In this document: positions 7,306 to 17,205 of the stretch, piece by piece | Layout of the letters: every line of letters begins with the position of its first letter | Numbering within the stretch: the first letter of the stretch is position 1 | Assembly: GCA_016715465.1 (NCBI GenBank) | Contig: JADKAA010000029.1 | Span: forward strand, 1,674,001-1,738,000 | Source: Saprospiraceae bacterium | GTDB lineage: Bacteria > Bacteroidota > Bacteroidia > Chitinophagales > Saprospiraceae | DNA: 64,000 bases | Direction: 5' to 3' | The notes under the pieces: generated by a model | Seen by the model: the letters and a program-made list of their open reading frames with translations, nothing else | Told to the model about the DNA's origin: nothing | The model's database searches: none | Program-made: the position numbers and the translations under genes

Positions 7306-7425
7306 TACGCCTGCGTCTTAGTTCAAGGCGACTACGCTTTATGGCAATACACTTTGCTTATGGCAATACACTTTGCTTATGGCAATGCGCCCTTGGCTTA
7401 GGTCAATTCGGATAACGCTTTAGTT
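7300..7425. repeat. Degenerate tandem array of ~18-bp GGCAATACGCTTTGCTTA-type units
   Basis: About six imperfect units (GGCAATACGCCTGCGTCTTA, TGGCAATACACTTTGCTTA twice, GGCAATGCGCCCTTGGCTTA and others). Larger arrays of the same unit lie at 34630-34795 and 56924-57190. Units alternate between GCTTTGC-type and GGCTTCGCC-type cores, each a small internal hairpin. Confidence 0.7.
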
Positions 7426-7495
7426 AAAAACGGATTGCTTGGACTAATTTATATTGTTTCAGGCCTTTTACAGTCATTCTCTAAATCTTTAAACA

Positions 7496-9043
7496 TTAAT
7501 TACTTTTTCCGCAGCATTTTTTATATTTTTTTCCACTGCCGCAGGGACAAGGGTCGTTACGACCAATTTTAGGCTCACTATTTACTATGGGGGTATTTCC
7601 GAACATTGGGATAATGGGAGTACTGTATGCTGCGTCACCGTTATTTTCATCATCTTCAAATGCGTGTTCCAAAAAGGGCTTCATAAAAGACTTAGCCCTT
7701 TTATGGGGATCATACTCCTGCGCTTCGTCCATAAAGCTATCAACGCTATATTCTATCAGCGAGGAAAAGGTGGGCAATAAAGGAATTGGGTTTCTATAGC
7801 CTAAGCTGTCAAGAATATCTTCCTTTGAGCCAAATAGTTCTTCGTGAATGAAACCGGCTTCATAAGCCCTTTCAAATTCCTCTTCGAATCCAGCAATTCC
7901 ATATTCTTCAATGGGGTTAAAACACCAATTGATCATTTCTTCATCCTCGTCATTAATATAGCTTTCAAACAAGGATTTAAGAAAGTGATGGCTGGCATGC
8001 TCAGACCCTCTCTGCTTTACCAGACTGCCCAGGCCATTGAGGATGACGCTTTTGCTGAACCAAAGTTCATCGTCACCACTTTTTAATGCTGCATATAGGT
8101 TTTGAGGAAGTTCATCGTCGAAGAGTGTCTGAAAGGCAGGGCTCAAAATTTCATTGGCAAAATCGCCGCATAAGTGATAACGTGTTTCATCCTTTACACA
8201 TACAAATCGCTCTACAAAAAAAGGATAAAGTGAACGCAGTTTAAATACAGCGGTGAGGTAGAAAGCAAAGATAAAAAAATCCAAGTTGATGATGAAATCG
8301 CTGCGCATGGCCCTGTAAAGGCCTTGTTTTAAAAGCCATTTTACATCTGATTCAATATCTTTTTCACTAAAAGAAATCTTGTCGATTTCCTGAGCTTTAG
8401 AAAAAATAGTACTACCCATATTCGCATTCAAAAAGGTGTACATGATGTCATTCAATGGCCTGTTATCAACATCGTTAAAGATGGGATTCTCCAGGCATTC
8501 CATCAGCCAACGGTAGGAAACTCCATCTATTTCCTCCAAAAATGGGTCATATGCATTATCATCATCTAACAAAGCCATGGCGACTTCGAATTTTGCCATG
8601 CCAAAACTGGTATCCTCCAATTTCTGATAAAGGGAGGTCAATTTCTCTGTCATGCCATTCTCCAAATAAAACGACGAAACGAAGCCGATCAAATCTTCCA
8701 TGTCTTCATCGTTCATCAAATACGACAACAGAAAATCATCTTCTATACAGGCCATTTCCTCCCCGTAAATTTTATAAAAAACCTCCGGCTTGAATTGATC
8801 AACCATGTCTCCACCATTCAATTGCCTAAACCATATAAAATCCGGAAACAAATGCGAAGCCTTTTCCAGCACTTTGTTAAACTGTTTTGGGTTTTCCTTC
8901 GCCAAAATATTTTCATAGTGGAAATGCGGCACCTCTGCCAATTTTGCCGCCAGGATTGGGTCATTAACTTTCAAATCAGCTGAATTAAGCACTTCTTCTA
9001 TGGCATCGGTGTAAATCAATGGGCTGAATCGTATATTTAGCAT
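7496..9043 (-). CDS. SEC-C motif protein of unknown function
   Basis: 515 residues, acidic and largely helical. The C-terminus carries a clean SEC-C zinc motif (GRNDPCPCGSGKKYKKCCGK, about residues 494-513) like that at the end of SecA. The body (FLLSYLMNDEDMEDLIGFVS, FLEEIDGVSYRWLMECLEN) has no domain I can name. SEC-C motifs bind zinc and mediate contact with other proteins or ribosomes, so this is probably a cytoplasmic adaptor. It stands alone between repeat arrays. The start at 9043 gives a plausible N-terminus. Confidence 0.75.
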   Translation of the reverse strand: MLNIRFSPLIYTDAIEEVLNSADLKVNDPILAAKLAEVPHFHYENILAKENPKQFNKVLEKASHLFPDFIWFRQLNGGDMVDQFKPEVFYKIYGEEMACIEDDFLLSYLMNDEDMEDLIGFVSSFYLENGMTEKLTSLYQKLEDTSFGMAKFEVAMALLDDDNAYDPFLEEIDGVSYRWLMECLENPIFNDVDNRPLNDIMYTFLNANMGSTIFSKAQEIDKISFSEKDIESDVKWLLKQGLYRAMRSDFIINLDFFIFAFYLTAVFKLRSLYPFFVERFVCVKDETRYHLCGDFANEILSPAFQTLFDDELPQNLYAALKSGDDELWFSKSVILNGLGSLVKQRGSEHASHHFLKSLFESYINDEDEEMINWCFNPIEEYGIAGFEEEFERAYEAGFIHEELFGSKEDILDSLGYRNPIPLLPTFSSLIEYSVDSFMDEAQEYDPHKRAKSFMKPFLEHAFEDDENNGDAAYSTPIIPMFGNTPIVNSEPKIGRNDPCPCGSGKKYKKCCGKSN

Positions 9044-9198
9044 AAAATCATTTTAAGTTTCAAATATAACAAGATCGTTTTAACCATGTGGTTCCATTTT
9101 TTAATCTAATTGTAAAAATGGGATCAAATCTTACTGGCTGATTAGAAAGAGGGATCGGGAGATTGCATAAATCGTCCTTTTTTTCTTGCTTGCCCAAA

Positions 9199-9400
9199 TT
9201 GGGTTTTGTCATCATTTTTGATGGATGTTGCACATCTTTCAAAAATGCCGCCAAAACTGCTTTGTACTTCATAACCCGCCAATGGCTACAATTATGTCAC
9301 GCCTTCGGCGTTTTGATTTCAACTATAAGTTAAAGCTGGTTCTTTCCGTCACTGGCGGCTTCGGGGATTTTACCTGGGTGTTCCAGTTAGAAAGGTCGGG
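9199..9400. repeat. ~200-bp dispersed repeat, copy 3 (first hairpin deleted)
   Basis: It matches copies 1 and 2 from GGGTTTTGTCATCATTTTTG onward. Where they have CCGCCACCGGCTTCACCGG it reads CCGCCAATGGCTAC, a clean loss of the CACCGG/CCGGTG hairpin. The second hairpin (ACGCC-TTC-GGCGT) is kept. This is the reason to call the hairpins separable modules. Confidence 0.75.
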
Positions 9401-9480
9401 AAACCGGGGAATCGGGGGAATCGGGGGAATCGGGGAATCGGGGAATCGGGGAATCGGGGAATCGGGGAAATCGGGGGAAT
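9400..9480. repeat. GGGGAATCG minisatellite
   Basis: About eight near-perfect 9-10 base units (GGGGAATCGG, GGGGGAATC) in direct tandem. This is the cleanest version of a repeat that appears in degenerate form at 5760, 34500 and 50915. Confidence 0.75.
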
Positions 9481-9790
9481 CTATCTGGCTAGCGCCAGTT
9501 AGACAGGTCGCACACCTCACACCATTTGGTCAATTGTCACATTGGAATTGTCGATGCCGCGCGGATATCGCGCACCTGAAAACAGAATCGCCACATAGAA
9601 TTTGAAATGAAGATGACGCGCCTTTAGCGCTCTTCTCCTGGAATTTGACCATGCCGCGTGGTTAGCACGCGGGTCACTTACTAAAATGAGCTGCCGCTCA
9701 TTTTTCTCTCCGGAGGAGAGACCGTTCGCTCATCTCCTTTGGAGAAACCGTTCGGTCATCTGGCTAAACTGGCGTTAGTTGGGTTTGCTG
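9481..9790. repeat. Repeat modules in inverted orientation, no gene
   Basis: It contains a palindrome copy (CTGGCTAGCGCCAGTTAGAC, 9485-9504) and the GCGGATATCGCGCACCTG text. Next comes an inverted copy of the GACCCGCGTGC/CACGCGGCAT segment (about 9651-9676). An inverted copy of the ATGAGC-TGCCGCTCAT / TCTCCGGAGGAGA module ends the stretch (about 9680-9765). Seen from the opposite strand these mirror the gap at 3470-3630. Confidence 0.55.
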
Positions 9791-9970
9791 AAAATATGAA
9801 TATTTTTACCTTGAACCAAACCACATTTATAGGAAATCAGATCACACAATACATTGTATTATAAGTACTTATAACATACATTACACCCAAAATGCATAGG
9901 AAAATCGTAAAATTTCATGTGATTTGCCTTCATCTTTCTGAGTAACTTTATCCTGATCAGAATACTTCTT
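9791..9970 (+). promoter_or_regulatory. AT-rich leader with possible promoter for the PorP/adhesin pair
   Basis: Non-repetitive AT-rich DNA before the PorP/SprF gene. A TTTG at 9923-9926 and TAACTTTA at 9943-9950 resemble a -33/-7 pair, though the 16-base spacing is shorter than usual and the last base of the -7 box is off. No other feature seen. Confidence 0.3.
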
Positions 9971-11158
9971 ATGAAAAACGTCCAGTATTTGTTTTTATAC
10001 CGGGATTACAGATTGCTCCATTTCGGGTTTATCCTTGTGTTTTTTTCTTTGGGGATTACCTCTTTTATGTATGGCCAGGACCCGGCATTTATCAGCATCA
10101 ATCACAACAGGCTGCTTTTTAATCCATCGTTGGTAGGGACTACGGGATCGCAGAGTTGGCGGGCTGCGGCTAAGAGTCAGTGGTATCGCGATGGGGGCAA
10201 TGGATACAAAACGGTGGCGCTGATGATGGAGGAGACGATGCCGTGTACCATCCTGGACGGAGGATTTAAGATCCTGGCCAATGAGGAAGGCAGTGGGGTT
10301 TACCGGACTGTGGAACTAGGTCCGTTGATGGCGGCGTCGCTCACGCAGCTCGGGAATCAGTTCCACGACCACAACATCCGGTTTGGGGCAGACCTTAGTT
10401 TTGGCTTCAATTCCATTGATTATGAAAAACTGATATGGTCAGACCAGTTGCATCCAAAAGATGGCATCAAGTATCCGACTACTTTTGTGGCTCCAAATGG
10501 GGGGCGCAGTGCGTGGTTTTTTAATCCGGGTTTTGGTCTGTCCTGGCGCAGTTTGTGGAATAAGTCCAGTGCCAAGGCTGTGGCCACCAATTTTGGTGTT
10601 GCCTTTTACCGGTTTTGGTCTATCAGTGACCAGTTGACCAATCAATCGGTTTCTGTGCTTGGACTTAAAAATCCAAACAACATACGATTCACGGCATTTG
10701 CGGAAGTAGAAGCCATTCCTTTTTATTTTGACAGGCAATTTATTACGATCAGGCCCGGCATCTACTATCAAAAACAAGGTGGCATTGATTACTTCGAAAT
10801 GGGCTTAAAAACGGGCTACACCCGGAAGGCGAATGTGGGCATATACTACCACACCAGTTTGTCGAATGAGTTTGGTCAAACCAAATGGCTGACCCTCGGC
10901 ACAGACTTTTTGATTCCGGTTGGAAAGACCAAGATCCTGGAACTGAATTTAGCCATGTCGCAAAACATAGGAGGGCTGCAAAATTTTTCCGGTGCCCAGT
11001 TTGAAATTGGCTTTGCCTACCACCTCGCTAAAAGTAGCGTGTGCAATACATTAAAAATGGAAGACGATGTGCCCTATGGCAATGAATACCGATGTCCAAT
11101 AATGGCCTTAACCCCTGGAAAAAGAAAAATGTATGAGAACATTTGGTATAAGAATTAG
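9971..11158 (+). CDS. PorP/SprF family type IX secretion-associated outer membrane protein
   Basis: 395 residues with an N-terminal signal region (HFGFILVFFSLGITSFMYGQ). The PorP/SprF opening QDPAFISINHNRLLFNPSLVG follows, and then a beta-barrel pattern to the end. In Bacteroidota these proteins sit next to large adhesins and help their T9SS-dependent surface attachment. Its 3' end overlaps the next gene by 26 bases, so the two are translationally coupled. The final part (GNEYRCPIMALTPGKRKM) is a soluble tail. Confidence 0.9.
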   Translation: MKNVQYLFLYRDYRLLHFGFILVFFSLGITSFMYGQDPAFISINHNRLLFNPSLVGTTGSQSWRAAAKSQWYRDGGNGYKTVALMMEETMPCTILDGGFKILANEEGSGVYRTVELGPLMAASLTQLGNQFHDHNIRFGADLSFGFNSIDYEKLIWSDQLHPKDGIKYPTTFVAPNGGRSAWFFNPGFGLSWRSLWNKSSAKAVATNFGVAFYRFWSISDQLTNQSVSVLGLKNPNNIRFTAFAEVEAIPFYFDRQFITIRPGIYYQKQGGIDYFEMGLKTGYTRKANVGIYYHTSLSNEFGQTKWLTLGTDFLIPVGKTKILELNLAMSQNIGGLQNFSGAQFEIGFAYHLAKSSVCNTLKMEDDVPYGNEYRCPIMALTPGKRKMYENIWYKN

Positions 11159-14100
11159 TGTACTGATAATTATTTTCCTGATTTCCCATCAAAATGGGAA
11201 AACCCAGTGCGATACTTCTGGAAAACTCTGTTTTGATTCAGACTGTGGAATCTATACAATGGGCTTGATAACAGATGATATCGTATCTTTTTGTGAAGGG
11301 TTAACAAGCACGATCCGGTTGGACACTATTAAAACCGCAAAATTTGATTCCTTCTTTATTTATTGGTGTGACGGACCAAATCCACAAGTGTTTTCAGGCA
11401 ATATTTTAGAGTTTAACCATGTATATGATAATATTGATGCAGAGGGATGCTTAAAGCCATTTAAAAATTTCACTATAACAGTTATTGGCATCAAATATTG
11501 TGGTAGCAAACGTACTTGCGCTAATGCATCAACAACAATTCGGGTTCAAAAAAAACCACAACCCCTTTTCTCATTTAACAATTCGATTTGTTTTGACACC
11601 ACTGTTCTTATAACCAACTCATCATGTTATGTTGATGATACCTACCCGAATGCGTACCGGTGGGATTTTGGAGATAATTCCACTTCAACCTTGAAAAATC
11701 CAAAACATAAATATCCAACGACCGGGGTATACAACATCAAGCTTACCGTCGCTAATAAATGCGGAGAAGCTGAAATTGAAGAATCAATTTCGTTACCTAT
11801 AAATGTAGTAGGCTACCCAACTGCAAAAGTAAATATTTCTCCATCAGCTCGAGATGGTAAAGTTTGTGTGGGGGATAGAATAATGCTCATCGATACGAGC
11901 AATCAATGGGCAGTAAATAATAAATGGACCTTTCCCTCCAATAAAAATCCCCACACTGAAAAAACCGACTGGAAAGTTCCAACCTCCTTGCTTAAAAAAG
12001 ACTCGTTGTCCATAGGTTTTCGAGATTCAATCCATTATGTCGATACCATTATCCTTGACATGTTAAAGGTAGGTAAATATAAGTTTACACTCACTTCTAC
12101 TAATGCTTGTTCCACTGTTGTCTGGACATTTGAGTGCGAAGTGGTCAATGCACCAACCGTTGGAAACATTGCCGGTATAGAACTTTGTGAGAGTGGCATA
12201 TACGATCCTTCTCCCCCCAGCATTTCCGGAACAGTAAATGGCTATGAATGGATATTTGAGCAGGGCAATCCTCCAAGTTCTAACATCCTTAATCCCGGAC
12301 CCGTAAGTTTTAATACACCGGGCACGCACAAGATTACTTTCAAGGCGCAGGCAGAATGTGGCACCATTGAAAAAAATACAACGGTACAAGTATACAGCAA
12401 AGATGCAGTTTCCATTTCAAATTTTGAACCCCAATATTGTCTTGGAAGTAGTATTGACACTTTGGCAGCAACGCCTGGTGGGGGCATTTGGAAAGGAAAG
12501 GGAACGCAACCAAATCTCGGAACTTTTAATCCGGCACTTGCAGGAGTGGGAAAACACCAAATCATCTACACGGTTGGGCCTCCCATTTGTCAATCAAGCG
12601 ACACCATTGAAATTGAAGTAGTCCCCTCCGAAAACATCACCATTCCCGACCTGGTCTTATGTGAAGACGACCCAAAAAAAGCCGTCTCCAACATCACCGG
12701 AGGACAGTGGAGCGGTCATCCGGCCATTGATGCAACAGGGATCTTTGACCCTGCCATTTCGGGCAGCGGCGTGTTTAATGTACAATTTGAAAAAACAGAT
12801 GCTAATGGCTGTTTGATTGAAAAGACCATCGCCGTTACTGTCCAGGCACTGCCCCAAATTTCGGTAGAAGATACCGCCGTAGCCTGTGCAGGAAATGACT
12901 TGCTGAACCTAACCAGCTTATTGGACATTACCAGCAATCAAGGCGCTGGCAGGGATTCTTTTGTGTACAATGGGGTTAAGCTGAACTCGCCCATCAACTT
13001 AGGGGCCTTTCCTGCCGGGAACTACCCCATACAAGTTTATCACATTAATAAGGCATGTGTTGTTTCAGATAGCGCCATTTTAACGGTCATTTCAGACCCT
13101 GTGATCATACTCAGCAAGGATACCACGGTATGTAATGCCGGCAGCCTGCAATTGACCAGCAATGTGTCCGGAGGCACATGGGAAGGTCCGGGCATCGACC
13201 CAAACACCGGCAGCATCGACCTCAACAATATAACGGCTGGAGAACACATCTTTACGTATGCTTACTACAAAGGCGAAAGTTGTGAACAGTTGCCCAAGGT
13301 GAAAGTAACGGTCATTAATCCGGGCGCAGGTTTAAACATCAATGGACCAACATCCCTGTGTTCCGGAGCATCTGCTGCCGTAACCCTTTCGGCCAGTCAG
13401 TCGGGGGGCAGCTGGACCGGTGTCTCCGTAGGCGCATCCACGGGCACGATAAATGTAAGCGGGTTAAAAACAGATACAAGCTATACGTATCAATACTGTC
13501 GCGACGTGCCGGGTCTCCTCAATTGCCAGGCGTGTGCAAGTCATACGCTCATCATCCAAAGCCTGCCTGTTTCATCCTTTGACATCAACGGGCTAGGCTG
13601 CATCAACGAACCCGTAATTTTTGTCAACAACAGTTTGGACAGTGACACCATTACCTCGACGTTATGGAATTTTGGAGATGGAATTACCAGCACCCAATTT
13701 ACACCACCCAGCCACCTGTACACACTAAAACAAAACTACACTGTGTCACTCACGGTGACCAATGAAAACGGGTGCAGCCATACGACCACGCAAAACATCT
13801 ACATTACCCAGAAACCCGAAAATCAATTTGACCTGCTCAGCGATGCCGTTGGCTGCGCTCCTTATGCCATCGGCGTATCGAACACGAGCAGCGGGGACAA
13901 CATTTCCTTTGAATGGAAGATCAATGGCATAACCTTTCCGGGTCCTGATGTGAATGGCTTTGTCATTGACTCCCTGATCAAAGAAACCACCTTTTCCCTG
14001 GAACTTACCGTCAGCAATGCTTGTGGCCCGGTATCCCGAACAGAGAGCTTTACGGTAAAACCCTACCCCATCGCCAAAATTGGCGTAAGCGATGAGGAGG

Positions 14101-16577
14101 GCTGCTCACCGCTCATCATTAACTTTGCCAACCCAACCCTGGGTAACGCCGATGTGTATGCATGGGATCTTGGCAACGGACAGAGCTACACGGATAGTCT
14201 TCCTCCAAAACAAACGTATACCGCATCAGACAGTCTGATAACTGTATACACGGTTACGATGATAGCCACCAATGGATGCGGAAAAGATACGGCACAGCAA
14301 AACATCACGGTGTATCCCCCGGATGTGCAGGCCTTCATTCAGGCTTCGGGCCAGCGGGTCTGCCAATACGATACCCTGGGCATGACAGCCTTCTCCACAC
14401 CGGGCAGTGTCAATACCTGGAAGATCATCAAACCCGATGGCAGTACATTTGGCGCGGCGGGTGACAGTACTCTTGTGCCATTTGACCAGTCCGGCAGGTA
14501 CCTCATTGTGCTGTTTGCCTCCCGTTGCGGCAGCGACAGCGATACGGCGATCGTGGATGTCATACCTGCACCGCAACCCGCTTTTGTCTTGCCTCCATTC
14601 CTCTGCTTAAACGATACCCTGGCCTTACAGCCTTCCGTTCCGGGTCTTGCCGGAGCCAGCTGGGATCTGGGAGACGGCACCATCGCAAATGGTTTCGCCA
14701 TCCGGCATCAATTTGCACAACCTGGCAATTATGCCATAAAACTTACGACCACAGCTTTGGTGACGGGATGCAGTAATTCCATCACGCAAAACCTGCTGGT
14801 TGTAGGCGCTCCGACGGCAGCCTTTACCCAGGATGTTACCTCGGGATGCCAACCCCTTACCGTACAATTCAGCAATACCAGCAGCGGAGCCAGCCAATAC
14901 AACTGGGATTTTGGCGATCAGACTTCCAACAGTCAACAAGCAGGTCCCAAACACACTTTTGAGCAGAGCGGTACCTTTCAGGTGAAAATGACGGCATCTG
15001 ACAATTATGGTTGTTTTGAAGACACCAGTTTACTCAACATCCTCGTCTTTCCCAAACCGGCCGCTGCTTTTACATTTTCAAAAGCCAGTTACTGCACCCT
15101 TCACGACAGTCTTCGCCTGAACAACCAAAGCACAGGAGCGGTAAGTTACCTGTGGCAGATCAATCAATTGACCGATAGCATGTCCCTATCTCCGTCACTG
15201 CCTTTAGATGAAGCCGGAGAGGTAAGGGTTACCCTGATCGCCCGGAGCGATAAATCCTGTACCGACACGCTTACTTCCTCCGTTACGGTCTATGCTTCAC
15301 CGGTGGCGAACATCGCATCGGATGTACAGCAAGGATGCGAAGACCTGAATGTGCAATTCAAAAACACTTCCCTTTACAGCAGTCAGTACTTTTGGAATTT
15401 TACCAATGGCGATGTATCTGCACAAAGCTCGCCCTCTGTTATATTTACTGAGCCCGGCTCTTATTTACCTTATGTGGTCGCTTTAGGCAATGACCTTTGT
15501 CCTCCGGATACGGCTTGGCTTTCCATCACCGTGCACCCCAAACCTGAATCCAAATTTGATTTCATAAAAGACAGCATATGTGGCACACCCATGCAGGTAA
15601 GTCTTATCAACCAAAGCACGGGCCAGCAGGAAAATCAATGGTTACTCGACGGCAAAACCATAGCACAAAGCACCGACCTGAAAGTGACCCTGGACCAGGA
15701 TAAGACCTACACCCTTGGCCTCATCACCAAAACCATCCACAACTGTCTGGACACCCTATACCGCGACGTTCCCATTTACCGTCAACCCCTGGCCCGGTTT
15801 GACATCAAAACGGACGCTTGTGAGGGAGAAGAATTGAACATCACCAACCTCAGTACAAACGCCAACTCCTATCAATGGACCATCGACGGCAAAGGCAGTA
15901 CAGAAAACTTTGAACCGGTGCTCTCCTTCGACAAAGCAGGCAGTTACAACATTCGCCTGATTGCCATCTACAATGAGTTTTGCAAAGATACGACCACACT
16001 GGCACAAGCAATTAAAATATACACGAGTCCAATGGCCGACTTCACCTGGACCACCGGATTTGCCGACGAAACCAGGGGAGAAGTGCAGTTCAACCACCTG
16101 TGCCGCGACTTCACCTCCCTGCTTTGGAATTTCGGCGATGGCTATTTCACCGATTCACTCAATCCCCTGCATGAATATGACATCAACCGCCCCATAGAGG
16201 TGACACTTACAGCATACAACGACAACGCCGGCCTGTGGACCTGTGTGGACAGCATCCAGAAAACCATAGCCCCGGAATGGATCAAGACCTTTTACGCCCC
16301 CAATGCCCTGACTCCGGAGTACGGCGAACGACTGGTCCGGGTATTTAAACCGGTAGGCATAGGCATGAAAAAATACGACATGGCCATCTACTCACCCTGG
16401 GGCGAAAAGGTATGGTCATCCAGCGAACTCGATGAAAACGGATCACCCACGGAGGCCTGGGACGGCACCTACGGCGGCAGCATTGTTCCACAGGGATCCT
16501 ATACCTGGAGGGTCGATATCGAGTGGGTAGATGGCACGGGTTTGGTAAGAGTGGGGAGTGTTACGGTTTTGAGGTGA
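11133..16577 (+). CDS. Giant PKD-repeat adhesin with gliding-type (type B) T9SS sorting domain
   Basis: 1814 residues. A signal peptide (RISVLIIIFLISHQNGKTQ) leads into an extracellular region of Ig/PKD-like domains. PKD cores are visible near residues 175 (WDFGDNST), 845 (WNFGDGITS), 1009 (WDLGNGQ), 1176 (WDLGDGT), 1256 (WDFGDQTS) and 1664 (WNFGDGYF). The last ~100 residues (FYAPNALTPEYGERLVRVFKP, IYSPWGEKVWSS, WDGTYGGSIVPQGSYTW) are the gliding-motility-associated C-terminal domain that targets proteins to T9SS. It is paired with the overlapping PorP/SprF gene. It is probably a cell-surface adhesin for attachment, gliding or biofilm. The frame is open throughout. The downstream SLOG relic converges 5 bases after the stop. 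Confidence 0.92.
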   Translation: MRTFGIRISVLIIIFLISHQNGKTQCDTSGKLCFDSDCGIYTMGLITDDIVSFCEGLTSTIRLDTIKTAKFDSFFIYWCDGPNPQVFSGNILEFNHVYDNIDAEGCLKPFKNFTITVIGIKYCGSKRTCANASTTIRVQKKPQPLFSFNNSICFDTTVLITNSSCYVDDTYPNAYRWDFGDNSTSTLKNPKHKYPTTGVYNIKLTVANKCGEAEIEESISLPINVVGYPTAKVNISPSARDGKVCVGDRIMLIDTSNQWAVNNKWTFPSNKNPHTEKTDWKVPTSLLKKDSLSIGFRDSIHYVDTIILDMLKVGKYKFTLTSTNACSTVVWTFECEVVNAPTVGNIAGIELCESGIYDPSPPSISGTVNGYEWIFEQGNPPSSNILNPGPVSFNTPGTHKITFKAQAECGTIEKNTTVQVYSKDAVSISNFEPQYCLGSSIDTLAATPGGGIWKGKGTQPNLGTFNPALAGVGKHQIIYTVGPPICQSSDTIEIEVVPSENITIPDLVLCEDDPKKAVSNITGGQWSGHPAIDATGIFDPAISGSGVFNVQFEKTDANGCLIEKTIAVTVQALPQISVEDTAVACAGNDLLNLTSLLDITSNQGAGRDSFVYNGVKLNSPINLGAFPAGNYPIQVYHINKACVVSDSAILTVISDPVIILSKDTTVCNAGSLQLTSNVSGGTWEGPGIDPNTGSIDLNNITAGEHIFTYAYYKGESCEQLPKVKVTVINPGAGLNINGPTSLCSGASAAVTLSASQSGGSWTGVSVGASTGTINVSGLKTDTSYTYQYCRDVPGLLNCQACASHTLIIQSLPVSSFDINGLGCINEPVIFVNNSLDSDTITSTLWNFGDGITSTQFTPPSHLYTLKQNYTVSLTVTNENGCSHTTTQNIYITQKPENQFDLLSDAVGCAPYAIGVSNTSSGDNISFEWKINGITFPGPDVNGFVIDSLIKETTFSLELTVSNACGPVSRTESFTVKPYPIAKIGVSDEEGCSPLIINFANPTLGNADVYAWDLGNGQSYTDSLPPKQTYTASDSLITVYTVTMIATNGCGKDTAQQNITVYPPDVQAFIQASGQRVCQYDTLGMTAFSTPGSVNTWKIIKPDGSTFGAAGDSTLVPFDQSGRYLIVLFASRCGSDSDTAIVDVIPAPQPAFVLPPFLCLNDTLALQPSVPGLAGASWDLGDGTIANGFAIRHQFAQPGNYAIKLTTTALVTGCSNSITQNLLVVGAPTAAFTQDVTSGCQPLTVQFSNTSSGASQYNWDFGDQTSNSQQAGPKHTFEQSGTFQVKMTASDNYGCFEDTSLLNILVFPKPAAAFTFSKASYCTLHDSLRLNNQSTGAVSYLWQINQLTDSMSLSPSLPLDEAGEVRVTLIARSDKSCTDTLTSSVTVYASPVANIASDVQQGCEDLNVQFKNTSLYSSQYFWNFTNGDVSAQSSPSVIFTEPGSYLPYVVALGNDLCPPDTAWLSITVHPKPESKFDFIKDSICGTPMQVSLINQSTGQQENQWLLDGKTIAQSTDLKVTLDQDKTYTLGLITKTIHNCLDTLYRDVPIYRQPLARFDIKTDACEGEELNITNLSTNANSYQWTIDGKGSTENFEPVLSFDKAGSYNIRLIAIYNEFCKDTTTLAQAIKIYTSPMADFTWTTGFADETRGEVQFNHLCRDFTSLLWNFGDGYFTDSLNPLHEYDINRPIEVTLTAYNDNAGLWTCVDSIQKTIAPEWIKTFYAPNALTPEYGERLVRVFKPVGIGMKKYDMAIYSPWGEKVWSSSELDENGSPTEAWDGTYGGSIVPQGSYTWRVDIEWVDGTGLVRVGSVTVLR

Positions 16578-16582
16578 GGGGG

Positions 16583-17172
16583 TTACTCCAACCACTCAAA
16601 CTCAACCCTCTGGTCAAAGATAGAAATGTCATTTGACTCACATACCTTCATGGTGTACCCTATACCCCACTTTTGGGATCATCCAGGTCATCATAAAAAA
16701 TACCAAAGTTTGCAGACTTAACGTCCGTTGATCCAATGGCTTTGACTGTATCCCGGATAATGTAAGCGGCTTTGATGGCATACCGGCCTTTATCACCGGC
16801 CACATATTGATCGATCAGCTTTTCGGTTTTCTTATTGCCTTTGGATTGATAGACCACTTCAGGTTCGGACAATAGGTCGATGTCATCCAGGGAAATGGTT
16901 TCGTAGCTTTTATTTGTTTTGGCTCGGTGCCCGGTATAAGGCGTAATTACTTGCATTCTTTTGGGGTCCACTTCTGCAACGCCAGCGGAAAAATATTCAT
17001 CGGCTCCTCCTGCGTTGCCACTGCGGAAGGTGATGTGATTGGACTGCGAAGCCAGCAACTTGCCCAGGCTGACCAGTTTTTCTTTGTCGGCATCGAGTAC
17101 ATTTCGTTTGCCTTCTAGGAGGACTATGGAGCCGGGGGTGTCATATTTGGATAGGAAGGTGGATAGGGTCAT
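16583..17172 (-). pseudogene. SLOG/LOG-like Rossmann-fold protein, copy 2 with late frameshift
   Basis: The main frame (16660-17172, 170 residues) is intact through the nucleotide loop ITFRSGNAGGADEYFSAGV and FGIFYDDLDDPKSG. A C4 run at 16665-16668, where copy 1 has C5, then shifts the frame, and the homologous end (TMKVCESN, FEWLE, stop at 16583) is read in another frame. The product may be simply truncated. It sits 33 bases downstream of the PD-(D/E)XK gene on the same strand, so the two may be co-transcribed. A homopolymer sequencing error is an equally good explanation. Confidence 0.72.
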
Positions 17173-17205
17173 TGGTTTTAAGTATTTTTATTTTAAAATT
17201 TCACT

